From Ruminococcaceae bacterium UBA1730 (GTDB lineage Bacteria; Bacillota; Clostridia; Oscillospirales; Acutalibacteraceae), in contig DCII01000032.1 in assembly GCA_002315935.1 (NCBI GenBank), forward strand, positions 11,222 through 75,221: a stretch of DNA of 64,000 nucleotides, read 5' to 3'. Shown here piece by piece: positions 26,267-33,800 of this stretch. Every line of letters begins with the position of its first letter. Positions within the stretch are counted from its first letter, which is position 1. The notes below the pieces were generated by a model. The model searched no databases, was not told the origin of the DNA, and was given only the letters and a program-made list of their open reading frames with translations. A program made the translations under genes and the position numbers.

Positions 26267-26700
26267 CTGTTCCTCCTGGGAGTAAGACTTATCTTCTTGA
26301 AGTCAGCCTTCTTCTTGCAGCGTTCATTCCAGTTCTCTTCAAGCCACAGCTCAATTCTGTTATTCGCACCGATAACAAGCACATCCTCGTTAAGCTGGGC
26401 ATATTCCTTGTAATCATCCTTGAGGGTAATTCTTCCCGATTTGTCAACAGACGCCATTTCGGAGGTGTCTGCAATGGTACGCTCTGCTTCGATAAGCTCG
26501 TCAGCTTCAAACGAATCCGTAACCATATCCATAAATCTGCCCCATTCTTCCTCCGAATAAATCAGAAGGCATGGGTCTTCCTGAACGGATTTGAGTATGT
26601 AAACCGTCTGACCGAGCCCGTCTCTGAAAGAAGGAGGAATAGACATTCTGTTTACCTGGTCAAACTTTCTGCGTTCTTTTCCGGCAAAATATGTCGCCAT
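26263..26700 (-). CDS. mraZ: MraZ, transcriptional regulator of the dcw cluster
   Basis: AbrB-fold DNA-binding protein that forms rings and binds direct repeats before its own gene. The 145-residue length is right, but of the two DxKGR-type motifs only the second is canonical ('VDKSGRITLKDDYKEY', about residues 84-99). The first reads 'QVNRMSIPPSFRDGLG' with Asn-Arg in place of Lys-Gly-Arg. The gene opens the cluster, has a very strong AGGAGGAGG site, and is preceded by a promoter with 10-bp-spaced repeats that fit MraZ boxes, consistent with autoregulation. Confidence 0.9.
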   Translation of the reverse strand: MATYFAGKERRKFDQVNRMSIPPSFRDGLGQTVYILKSVQEDPCLLIYSEEEWGRFMDMVTDSFEADELIEAERTIADTSEMASVDKSGRITLKDDYKEYAQLNEDVLVIGANNRIELWLEENWNERCKKKADFKKISLTPRRNR

Positions 26701-26737
26701 TCAGCTCCTCCTCCTTTCATCGCACGTTTACCATTTT

Positions 26738-26763
26738 TGTCCTTTTGTCCCCTTTAGTCCCCT
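26738..26763 (-). promoter_or_regulatory. MraZ-type operator: three direct repeats at 10-bp spacing
   Basis: On the minus strand three copies of AGG(GG)ACWAAA start at 26763, 26753 and 26743, exactly one helix turn apart, just downstream of the promoter. MraZ boxes in other bacteria are G-rich repeats with the same 10-bp period. Confidence 0.75.
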
Positions 26764-26776
26764 AAGGTTCACAGTC

Positions 26777-26805
26777 ATTATAATTGCAGTCAAAAAATAA
26801 ATCAA
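26777..26805 (-). promoter_or_regulatory. Promoter of the dcw cluster
   Basis: TTGATT (26800-26805), 17-bp spacer and a perfect TATAAT (26777-26782) on the minus strand; the MraZ-like repeats begin within about 15 bp downstream. Confidence 0.75.
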
Positions 26806-26858
26806 GTGTTTTTTCAAAAAAAATTAAATTTTTTCCCCGTTTTTTCCGCTTTTTTTCG

Positions 26859-27719
26859 TCAGGAAGTGAGCATAATCAGGTCTTCTGCACTGATTTCAGG
26901 CTGTAAAGCACGGTTAATTGCAAGCGATGTCAACTTTGCGGCGTGTTCAATCATCAGATCAACCTCTCTCGGAGTCACCATCATTCCGCTCTGCGGACAG
27001 TTGAAGGATTCGCCACCGGCAAAATCCGAAACAAGGGTTGCGGCATCAACAACAGTTGGCACTCCTATCGCAATAACAGGCACTCCTATTGTCTTTTCGT
27101 TAATCTCGGAACGGGAGCTTCCGACCCCTGAGCCGGGAGTTATTCCGGTGCTGCACATCTGAACGGTATTTCCGAGCCTTTCAACGCTTCTTGCCGCAAG
27201 AGCATCTATCGTTATGACCGCCGCAGGATTAAGCTGATTAACAAGAGCTTTTATAATTTCCCCGGCCTCTGCTCCGGTGTTGCCGAGAACTCCTGTTGAA
27301 AATGCACATACGCTTCTCAAAGCGTTCAGACCCGTTTCCTTAAGCAGCTCACCCTTGATGTGTCTCGTTGCGAATATCATTTCGGCACATTTCGGTCCGA
27401 GTGCATCAGGCGTAATTGATGAATTTCCGAGACCTGCAACAAGAATTGTGCCTTTTTCGGGAATCAACGAAGAAATTTCGTGAGCAATTGTTTCAAGCTC
27501 CTCCCCTATAAACTGTGCGTGCTTCGCAAGGGGAAGCGTTTCGGCGGTAATATATTTTCCGATTGGTTTTCCAATCAGCCTTGCACCGTCTTCATCAGTC
27601 ACTTCTATTCGTGTTATCCTTGCATTTCCGACTGAAAAGCTCTCGCTCGTTACTCCACGGAGCGAATTAATATCTGAATTCTCGCATTTTTCGAGTGCAA
27701 GATCGGTTCTTATCTCCAT
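26859..27719 (-). CDS. gpr: GPR, germination protease
   Basis: Aspartic-type protease that starts degradation of small acid-soluble spore proteins during germination; made as a zymogen in the forespore. The 286-residue protein opens 'MEIRTDLALE', matching the pro-region processing area, and has the family segments 'LVAGLGNSSITPDALGP', 'STGVLGNTGAEAGEI', 'VITIDALAARSVERLGNTVQ' and 'GITPGSGVGSSR'. It is slightly shorter than Bacillus GPR. It is divergent from rpsT, a gene order seen in many Clostridia. This is strong evidence that the organism sporulates. Forespore sigma-factor control is expected, but I could not fit a convincing sigma-G promoter. Confidence 0.95.
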   Translation of the reverse strand: MEIRTDLALEKCENSDINSLRGVTSESFSVGNARITRIEVTDEDGARLIGKPIGKYITAETLPLAKHAQFIGEELETIAHEISSLIPEKGTILVAGLGNSSITPDALGPKCAEMIFATRHIKGELLKETGLNALRSVCAFSTGVLGNTGAEAGEIIKALVNQLNPAAVITIDALAARSVERLGNTVQMCSTGITPGSGVGSSRSEINEKTIGVPVIAIGVPTVVDAATLVSDFAGGESFNCPQSGMMVTPREVDLMIEHAAKLTSLAINRALQPEISAEDLIMLTS

Positions 27720-27799
27720 ATTTTAAAATACCTCTTGATTTTTTCTGAAAAATTTAGTATTATTAGTTGCAAAACATTATCACAATTTTCAAAAACCTA

Positions 27800-27828
27800 T
27801 TGCAATTGAGAAAAAAGTGTGGTAACAT
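27800..27828 (+). promoter_or_regulatory. Candidate rpsT promoter
   Basis: TTGCAA (27800-27805), 17-bp spacer, TAACAT (27823-27828), 32 bp before the rpsT start. Confidence 0.45.
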
Positions 27829-27860
27829 ATTGACCTGTATTGAAGAAGGAGGTGTCGTTA

Positions 27861-28112
27861 ATGCCTAACATCAAGTCCGCAAAGAAGAGAGTTATCGTCA
27901 ACAAGACCAGAGCAGCAAGAAACAAGTCAAGAAACTCAGCTCTTAAAACCGCTATCAAAAAGGCTCATGCTGCTGTTGAGGCCAATGCTCCCGAAAAGGA
28001 AGCACTTGTTAAGGAAGCAATCAAAAAGGTTGATCAGGCTGCTGCAAAGGGTCTTATCCACAAGAACAATGCAGCTCGCAAAAAATCAGCTCTTGCTCTT
28101 CTCATTAAATAA
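27861..28112 (+). CDS. rpsT: Ribosomal protein S20
   Basis: Small-subunit protein S20 that binds the 5' domain and helix 44 of 16S rRNA. The 83-residue, strongly basic Ala/Lys-rich sequence starts MPNIKSAKKRV and ends with 'KNNAARKKSALALLIK', as in the family. The ATG at 27861 is preceded by AAGGAGGTG; an in-frame TTG 21 bp upstream would put the ribosome site inside the gene and is rejected. Confidence 0.97.
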   Translation: MPNIKSAKKRVIVNKTRAARNKSRNSALKTAIKKAHAAVEANAPEKEALVKEAIKKVDQAAAKGLIHKNNAARKKSALALLIK

Positions 28113-28129
28113 TTGAATCATGCGAAGAA

Positions 28130-28165
28130 AACGGCCGTGGACAAATTTTTTGTTTCCACGGCTGT
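28130..28165 (+). terminator. Stem-loop after rpsT
   Basis: AACGGCCGTGGA (28130-28141) pairs with TCCACGGCTGTT (28154-28165), one G-U pair; the loop is T-rich and the U tail weak. Probable terminator. Confidence 0.5.
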
Positions 28166-28172
28166 TAAGTTA

Positions 28173-28201
28173 TTGACAATCCATTTTCTTTAGGTTATAA
28201 T
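28173..28201 (+). promoter_or_regulatory. Consensus sigma-A promoter of the 55-residue gene
   Basis: Perfect TTGACA (28173-28178), 17 bp, perfect TATAAT (28196-28201). The gene behind it is therefore likely to be strongly expressed. Confidence 0.85.
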
Positions 28202-28232
28202 TATGCCATAATATATAAACGGAGGTTTATTT

Positions 28233-28400
28233 ATGAAGTGCATTAAAAAGGTTATCAAGATAGTAGCTATCGTTCTCGCTGTTGCCGCTGCTGTTGCAGG
28301 CATTTATTTTGCAGTCAAGAAATTCCTCGACAAGAAGAAGGCTGTTGCAGACGAAGAAGCAAACTTCGTTTCATGCTCCTGCTGTGAAGCAAAGGAATAA
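28233..28400 (+). CDS. Small single-helix membrane protein with Cys-rich C-terminus (55 aa)
   Basis: Short gene with all expression signals: consensus promoter, GGAGG 7 bp before the ATG, and a terminator 18 bp after the stop. The product starts MKCIKKVIKIVAIVLAVAAA, a basic start leading into one membrane helix (about residues 7-27). It continues with a lysine-rich stretch (VKKFLDKKKA) and ends in VSCSCCEAKE, a cluster of three cysteines that could bind metal or form disulfides. I do not recognise the family. Its neighbours (rpsT, spoVAE, acpP) give no functional hint. The isolated, strongly expressed unit argues that it is real. Confidence 0.75.
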   Translation: MKCIKKVIKIVAIVLAVAAAVAGIYFAVKKFLDKKKAVADEEANFVSCSCCEAKE

Positions 28401-28417
28401 GTTTTCTGAAAAATTTT

Positions 28418-28447
28418 CCCCATCCCTTTCGGATGGGGATATTTCTT
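28418..28447 (+). terminator. Terminator after the small membrane protein gene
   Basis: CCCCATCC (28418-28425) pairs with GGATGGGG (28431-28438) around a 5-base loop, followed by ATATTTCTTTT. Confidence 0.8.
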
Positions 28448-28816
28448 TTATTCCTTTTCCTTCGGTCTTGTCACAAACGATGCAATAAGTCCGCAGAGCA
28501 CCGCCGCCGTCACTCCGCCGGCTGAAGCACTCATTGCACCCGTAAGAATTCCGATTGCTCCCTGCTCCTCTATCGCCTTCTCAATTCCCTTTGCCATGGC
28601 GTAGCCGAATCCCGTCAACGGAACTGTTGCTCCGGCTTCCGCCCATTTTTCAAGAGGCTCATAAAATCCGAGAGCAGTCAGCACAACTCCTGCAACAACA
28701 AACGCAACAAGAATTCTGCCCGGTGTAAGCTTTGTGACATCAATTAATATCTGTCCGATAAGGCAGAATGCTCCGCCTAAAACAAATGCTTTCAGAAAGC
28801 TCAAAAATATTTCCAC
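28448..28816 (-). CDS. spoVAE: SpoVAE, stage V sporulation membrane protein
   Basis: Subunit of the SpoVA complex that moves dipicolinic acid into the forespore and releases it at germination. The 122-residue protein has about four membrane helices and the family segments 'GGAFCLIGQILIDVTKLTPGRILV', 'ALGFYEPLEKWAEAGATVPLTGFGYAMAKG' and 'GGVTAAVLCG'. No ATG is available. The GTG at 28816 is preferred because AAGGTGAG lies 8 bp before it; a GTG 12 bp upstream overlaps that site. spoVAC and spoVAD, normally adjacent, are absent here, so it stands alone, divergent from acpP. Confidence 0.9.
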   Translation of the reverse strand: MEIFLSFLKAFVLGGAFCLIGQILIDVTKLTPGRILVAFVVAGVVLTALGFYEPLEKWAEAGATVPLTGFGYAMAKGIEKAIEEQGAIGILTGAMSASAGGVTAAVLCGLIASFVTRPKEKE

Positions 28817-28893
28817 GCTGATTCTCACCTTTTTTGAAGATTAATAATATTGTTCCTGTTTTGAACAAAGATATTCATTTTTTTAAAATACTA

Positions 28894-28922
28894 TTGACAA
28901 AAGTGAAATTAATTAATATTAT
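28894..28922 (+). promoter_or_regulatory. acpP promoter
   Basis: TTGACA (28894-28899), 17 bp, TATTAT (28917-28922), about 55 bp upstream of acpP. Confidence 0.75.
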
Positions 28923-28977
28923 ATATGCGTGTGATGTTTCCGGGGGGAAACATAAAACTTTTAAGGAGACTAAGAAA

Positions 28978-29205
28978 ATGGTATTTGAACAGCTTAAAAA
29001 AATCATCAGCGAGCAGCTTGAGGTTGATGCAAGCATAATCACAGAAAACGCTTCAATCAGCGGTGACCTCGGTGCAGACAGCCTCGACCTTGTTGACCTT
29101 GCAATGTCAGTTGAAGATGAGTTCGACATTGAGCTTCCCGATGAAGCCATCGAAAAGATTAAAACTGTCGGCGACCTCGTAACATTCATTGAAGACAGAA
29201 TCTGA
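28978..29205 (+). CDS. acpP: Acyl carrier protein
   Basis: Carries acyl intermediates of fatty acid synthesis on a 4'-phosphopantetheine attached to Ser35 of the GADSLDLVDL motif. The 75-residue, acidic, four-helix sequence is typical. AAGGAG precedes the ATG at 28978. It is a single gene with its own promoter and terminator; no fab genes are adjacent, so a role as a dedicated carrier for another pathway cannot be excluded, though the sequence looks like standard AcpP. Confidence 0.95.
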   Translation: MVFEQLKKIISEQLEVDASIITENASISGDLGADSLDLVDLAMSVEDEFDIELPDEAIEKIKTVGDLVTFIEDRI

Positions 29206-29216
29206 TTGATTCAACC

Positions 29217-29246
29217 GCAGCGTCAAGGTGACGCTGCTTTTTTCTT
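29217..29246 (+). terminator. acpP terminator
   Basis: GCAGCGTCA (29217-29225) and TGACGCTGC (29229-29237) form a perfect 9-bp stem with a 3-base loop and a T-rich tail. nagA starts only 17 bp later. Confidence 0.85.
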
Positions 29247-29262
29247 TTACGGAGATGATTTT

Positions 29263-30375
29263 ATGATATTGAAAAACGCATTGGTTTACGGCGAAGACTT
29301 TTCTCCACGCATTACCGATATAACTATCGAAAACGGAATAATAACCAATCTCGATAAAACAGAAATGCCCGGAATTGACTTCACGGGCAAGGCAATCATT
29401 CCGGGATTTGTTGATATTCATATTCACGGTTGCTATATGGCGGATGCAACTGACGGAAAATCCGATTCAGTTTTAAAAATGAGCAGATTTCTTGCATCAA
29501 AAGGTGTCACATCATTCTGCCCGACAACAATGACCATTTCTACCGATGAACTCAGAAAGAGCTTTTCTTTCATTGCGGATATAATGGGCAAGGAAGAAGG
29601 TGCATATATTCACGGAATAAACATGGAGGGTCCGTTTATTTCTCCGAAGAAAAAAGGTGCTCAGGCAGAGAAGCATATCAAGGCTCCCGACATTGAATTT
29701 TTTATGGAACTGAATTCAATATGCCCCGTTAAGCTTATTGGCATTGCTCCCGAAGAAAGCGGAAGCGAGGAATTCACAAAGAAGGTCAAAAGCTTCTGCG
29801 TTGTTTCCGCCGCACATACCTGTTGTGACTATGCCAAAGCGACGGAAGCCTTCGGATGGGGAATTTCACACGCCACTCACCTCTTTAACGCAATGAATGG
29901 TCTGAATTCAAGAGAACCGGGTTTGGTTGGAGCAGTTTTCGACACAGACAGCATAAACGCAGAACTAATCTGCGACGGGATTCATATTCACCCTGCAACG
30001 CTTCGCTCCGCATTCAGAATTCTCGGCAAGAACAGAACAGTTGTTATCAGCGATTCAACCATGGCATCGGGACTTGAAGACGGAGTTTATTCTCTCGGCG
30101 GACAGACGATTATTAAAAAAGGTGCAATTCGACTTGAAGACGGGACACTCGCAGGGAGTGCAACAAATCTCTTTGAAGAATTCTGCAATCTTCTCGATTT
30201 TGGAATTCCCCTTGAACAGGCTCTCCGCTCCGTCACAATCAACCCGGCAAGGGCAATTGGAGCAGATAAAATTACGGGAAGCATAGCAGTCGGAAAGAGT
30301 GCGGATTTGCTGGTTATGTCGAAAGATTTAAGACATATATATAAGGTTATTATAAAAGGAAAAGATATTATATAA
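29263..30375 (+). CDS. nagA: N-acetylglucosamine-6-phosphate deacetylase
   Basis: Hydrolyses GlcNAc-6-P to glucosamine-6-P and acetate in amino-sugar or peptidoglycan recycling. The 370-residue amidohydrolase shows the metal motif 'GFVDIHIHG', 'NMEGPFISPKKKGAQ' (metal-ligand Glu), 'AAHTCCDYA', 'SHATHLFNAMNGLNSREPG' and the catalytic Asp region 'VVISDSTMASG'. The ATG at 29263 is used (GGAGAT upstream). It sits after the acpP terminator with only a 17-bp gap, so read-through or a promoter inside the gap would be needed; nagB is not adjacent. A strong terminator follows. Confidence 0.93.
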   Translation: MILKNALVYGEDFSPRITDITIENGIITNLDKTEMPGIDFTGKAIIPGFVDIHIHGCYMADATDGKSDSVLKMSRFLASKGVTSFCPTTMTISTDELRKSFSFIADIMGKEEGAYIHGINMEGPFISPKKKGAQAEKHIKAPDIEFFMELNSICPVKLIGIAPEESGSEEFTKKVKSFCVVSAAHTCCDYAKATEAFGWGISHATHLFNAMNGLNSREPGLVGAVFDTDSINAELICDGIHIHPATLRSAFRILGKNRTVVISDSTMASGLEDGVYSLGGQTIIKKGAIRLEDGTLAGSATNLFEEFCNLLDFGIPLEQALRSVTINPARAIGADKITGSIAVGKSADLLVMSKDLRHIYKVIIKGKDII

Positions 30376-30399
30376 TATAATATGAAGGCATTCCTGCAT

Positions 30400-30433
30400 G
30401 GTGGAAAATGATTATTCATTTTCCACCTTTTTA
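30400..30433 (+). terminator. nagA terminator
   Basis: GGTGGAAAATGA (30400-30411) pairs with TCATTTTCCACC (30416-30427), a perfect 12-bp stem with a 4-base loop and T run. Confidence 0.9.
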
Positions 30434-30450
30434 TATGCATGAATATATGC

Positions 30451-30586
30451 GTAAAGATAAAAAGCTTTACAAAATCGACTTGTAAAGTAACTCACCTTGC
30501 GTGTGTGGATAACCCCGTGGAAAAAGTGGATAACTTTTGCTGTTTTTTTGTTATTGGAATAATATCCGTAAAGTTACTCACTTTAC
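30451..30586. repeat. Cluster of GTAAAG-N7/8-CTTTAC inverted repeats
   Basis: Sites: GTAAAG-N8-CTTTAC at 30451-30470; the reverse form CTTTACAA-N7-TTGTAAAG at 30465-30487, sharing a half-site; a degenerate copy at 30482-30500; and GTAAAG-N7-CTTTAC at 30568-30586. The last two are 19-bp direct repeats differing at three positions (GTAAAGTWACTCACYTTRC). The same pattern recurs at 38101-38126 and 38260-38281. Confidence 0.7.
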
Positions 30587-30650
30587 ACATCGGTTTTGCC
30601 GCATTTTTATGAATAAATCATGTGTATATACACTTTTGGGGTGTGAATAA
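30504..30650 (+). other. DnaA-box-like sites in a gene-free region
   Basis: TGTGGATAA (30504-30512), the exact reverse complement of the consensus DnaA box TTATCCACA; AGTGGATAA (30525-30533) and TGTGAATAA (30642-30650) each differ by one base. The last two are both followed by CTTTTGC. A 12-bp palindrome GTGTATATACAC lies at 30622-30633. No reading frame of note exists between 30376 and 30803. Confidence 0.5.
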
Positions 30651-30731
30651 CTTTTGCAGGAAGCATCATTTTCCCGTCATTTTTATGTCAAAAACAGACA
30701 ATTTTTCAGCACCAAATTTCCGTGAAGAGCG

Positions 30732-30762
30732 AAAAAACATCCACCGTCATTGACGGTGGATG
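30732..30762 (-). terminator. Terminator of the dockerin protein gene
   Basis: CATCCACCGTC (30738-30748) and GACGGTGGATG (30752-30762) form an 11-bp stem with a 3-base loop, followed on the minus strand by six U (30732-30737). Confidence 0.9.
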
Positions 30763-30803
30763 CCTGATTAATGAATTAACAAATCAACTTAATTAATCAA
30801 CTA

Positions 30804-33800
30804 TTATGCCTGTGAACTATGATTTGACTGGTCGATAGTATAAGTATAGTTATAATGGCTTTCTATCAGCTGTGCATCATTTTCATCAACATCGCCATCA
30901 TGGTCAACATCTGCTGCCTCATACTTTGCATCGCCCATTGCGTCTCTTGTATTCTGACCGGTTACAAGATAATAGTTTACGGAAGACTTATCTGTACCGT
31001 CGATACGGGTATCACCGTTGATGTCACCGAAGAGAACTGCAACATAGTAGAATTTCTGGGTCTGACCATCGAGAGCCTGATAATAAGCACCTGTGCCGTT
31101 ACCGTGGCTTGAAGGCTTGATTTCCATAGTCTTACCATTTTCATAGTCTTCATACATACCAACAAGCTTAACAAGCTCCTTGGTAAGTCCTACACCTTCA
31201 GTAAGGTTGAATACCTGACCAACTATACGGGCACCGGGATTTGTAATAAGGAATTCAACATTCGAACCATCTGAGGGAATAAGGTTAGGCTGAACCTTAT
31301 AGACAAGTGAGGAAATTGCCTGGAAGAGGTCGTCAACCTCGCTGTCAACGATGTCCTGACTCTCGCAGTCATAGCCGGAATTATCGCGGATGTCGATTGC
31401 GATTGAAAGCTCTGTAACAAGATCTGTATAGCTTTCTGCTGTGTAACCGTTTGCATCATCTGCCGAATATCCGTCAACAAGGCTCTTAGCAAGAGCAATA
31501 TACTTATCAAGTTGTGCCCAGTCTGCTTCGCCGCTGAACGATGCAAGTGACTGATATGCACTGATAAGTCCCATATAAGCCCTTGAAATTATCGACTGAG
31601 TAAGTCCGCCGGCTGAAGCCGCACCTGTTGCAAGATTAAGAACCGAAACCGCAAAATCATATGCTTCCTGGAACTTCTGATATGATGCCGAGGTATAAAT
31701 CTTTGAATAGGTGAATTCACCGTTTACAACGCCGGCAATCTTCTGATTGCGAAGATTGGACGAAGGATTGATATAGGCTGATTCTGTGTATTTCTTTGCC
31801 CAAACAAGTGAAGAAATATCAACTGTTGCGTTTCTGCCGTTTTCGGTAGCCTCAACACGCTTGCCGATTTCGTTGAGATAGTTATAAAGCGAGAGTCTTG
31901 AATGTCTCATCTTTGTAACATACTTATCATAGGCATCAACGATTGCATAGTTAAGCTTCTGAACATCAGTCTGATTCTTTGTAACTCTGGTTTCAAGAAC
32001 AGGATTGATATTCTGTCCGGACAGGCCGAACGACCATGTTGAATTGATGAAATCGAAGGGCTTTCTTGTGATTGTGTATACGCCATCTTCGTTAACAAGT
32101 GTATATCCGTTATCTGCACAGAAAGCATTGATTGTATTAATCTGAGCCGAGCTGAGTGAATTCCACTGAAGCGAACCTGTATATGTGCCGTTAGAATTGG
32201 GAGTAATATCAAATGCAAGAGTATTAAGAGCGAGTCTAACAACTTCTTCTGCCTGGTTATCCGGAAGAACAATAACATTTTCGGGGTCATTTGCAAATTC
32301 AACAGCCATCTGAAGAACTTCATAATTTACTGTTGTAAATTCATTCTTGTTAACCGATGTCAGTCTGCCTATAACGCCCTGATTATCTTCGTCATAATAC
32401 TTCCATTCTGCACTGTCGGCAGTATAGAAAGGATACATTTCCGAAGGAATTGAAGGTCTGATATAGGTATCAAGAGTACCGTCATCGTCTGTATCCTTCA
32501 TATCTGCAACGCCATCGTCATTTGCATCATAAAGACCGGCTGATGCAAGTCTTGCCTGAACCGAATATCTTACCCATGCAGAATATGCTGCAGGAAGATC
32601 ATTCGTTGCGATTTCTTCATATTTGCCAATGAAACCTTCTGCATCGTCAAGAGTTGACTGGAAGTTATTGTAGTTGAAAAGTGCACTGCTGAAATCTTCC
32701 GCCTCAAAGAATCTGTATGAAGAGTCATATGAAACAAGAGGGTTAGAGGAGCTTCTGACGCCTGTTAATGCTGCGTAATTGAAGTTTGAATAGGTGTGGT
32801 ATTTGCCTGATGCATCGGTAAGGTCTGCTGATCTTGTTGCACTCTTAAGATAATCTCTTGAAGCGTAAACATAGAAAACCTCTTCGCCGTCAACCTCATA
32901 CGAAGTAACATAGCCGTTATCAAAATATTTTGCGGCACGCTCGGCATCATTTTTCTTATTATATGAATCGGGGAATGTTACCTTATAAAGAACTGTTCCG
33001 TCACCCTGAGGAACCTCAACATATCCGACATTGAGTGTTTCTGCTGCCGACTTGGCGGTCTTTTCCTTTTCGAAATAAACATCACCTGACTGCTTTGTTC
33101 CGTTGACATCCTTGCCAAGGTAATTTACATAGTCTTCAAGATCTCCAATCTTGAATGTTGTCAAATCAGTTCCGAAAATTCCTTCATCAAATTCGGGAAC
33201 GAAATCAACTGAAAGAAGGAGCGGGAATGCTGTTTCACAGAGAATTCTTCCATTGTTGCTGATAGCATCAAGAAGATTTCCGACAAGAGCTGCGAGCGAA
33301 TCAGTTGAAAGAAGCTGTTCAAAGGATGTTACAACTGTCGGAGAAGTTGAGAAAACATTAGTTCCGTCATTTGCCTGAAGAATGGGAGAACCGCCGAAAA
33401 CTACTCCGAACAGACGGGCAATGATATTGATGAGAACATTAGCAACCGACTTGTTAAGCTCACCCGTCGGGTTAACCGAAAGAAGCGAGAAAATCTGCTG
33501 AATATCAAGATCCTTTATTGAGTTAATAAGCCAACCGTCAATGAATCCAAAGGAGCTTGCAAACTGAGTGGGGAACCAATCCTCAGGGATAATTCCGAAG
33601 ACTGTTTCGTTAAGGAAGGTATAAATGTAATCAAACTCTGCGTCTGACTTGATCGTTCCGTTCTTGGGGTCTGAATACATCTTATTAACAAGGTTGTTGA
33701 CCTGGGTTGAGAATGCACCGTCTGAATAGTAACCTGTGCTTGTATTATAAGTACCGAAAAAAACAGGGAAGTATGTGCTGAACAACCAAATGACCAATTC

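Noticed and set aside
27720..27790. Sigma-G promoter for gpr
   Set aside because: AATACTA resembles the -10 box, but no -35 box fits at the right distance; not strong enough to list.
28817..28900. Sigma-G promoter for spoVAE
   Set aside because: TGAATA and AATATTA are present on the minus strand but about 20 bp apart, too far for the usual 17-18 bp spacing.
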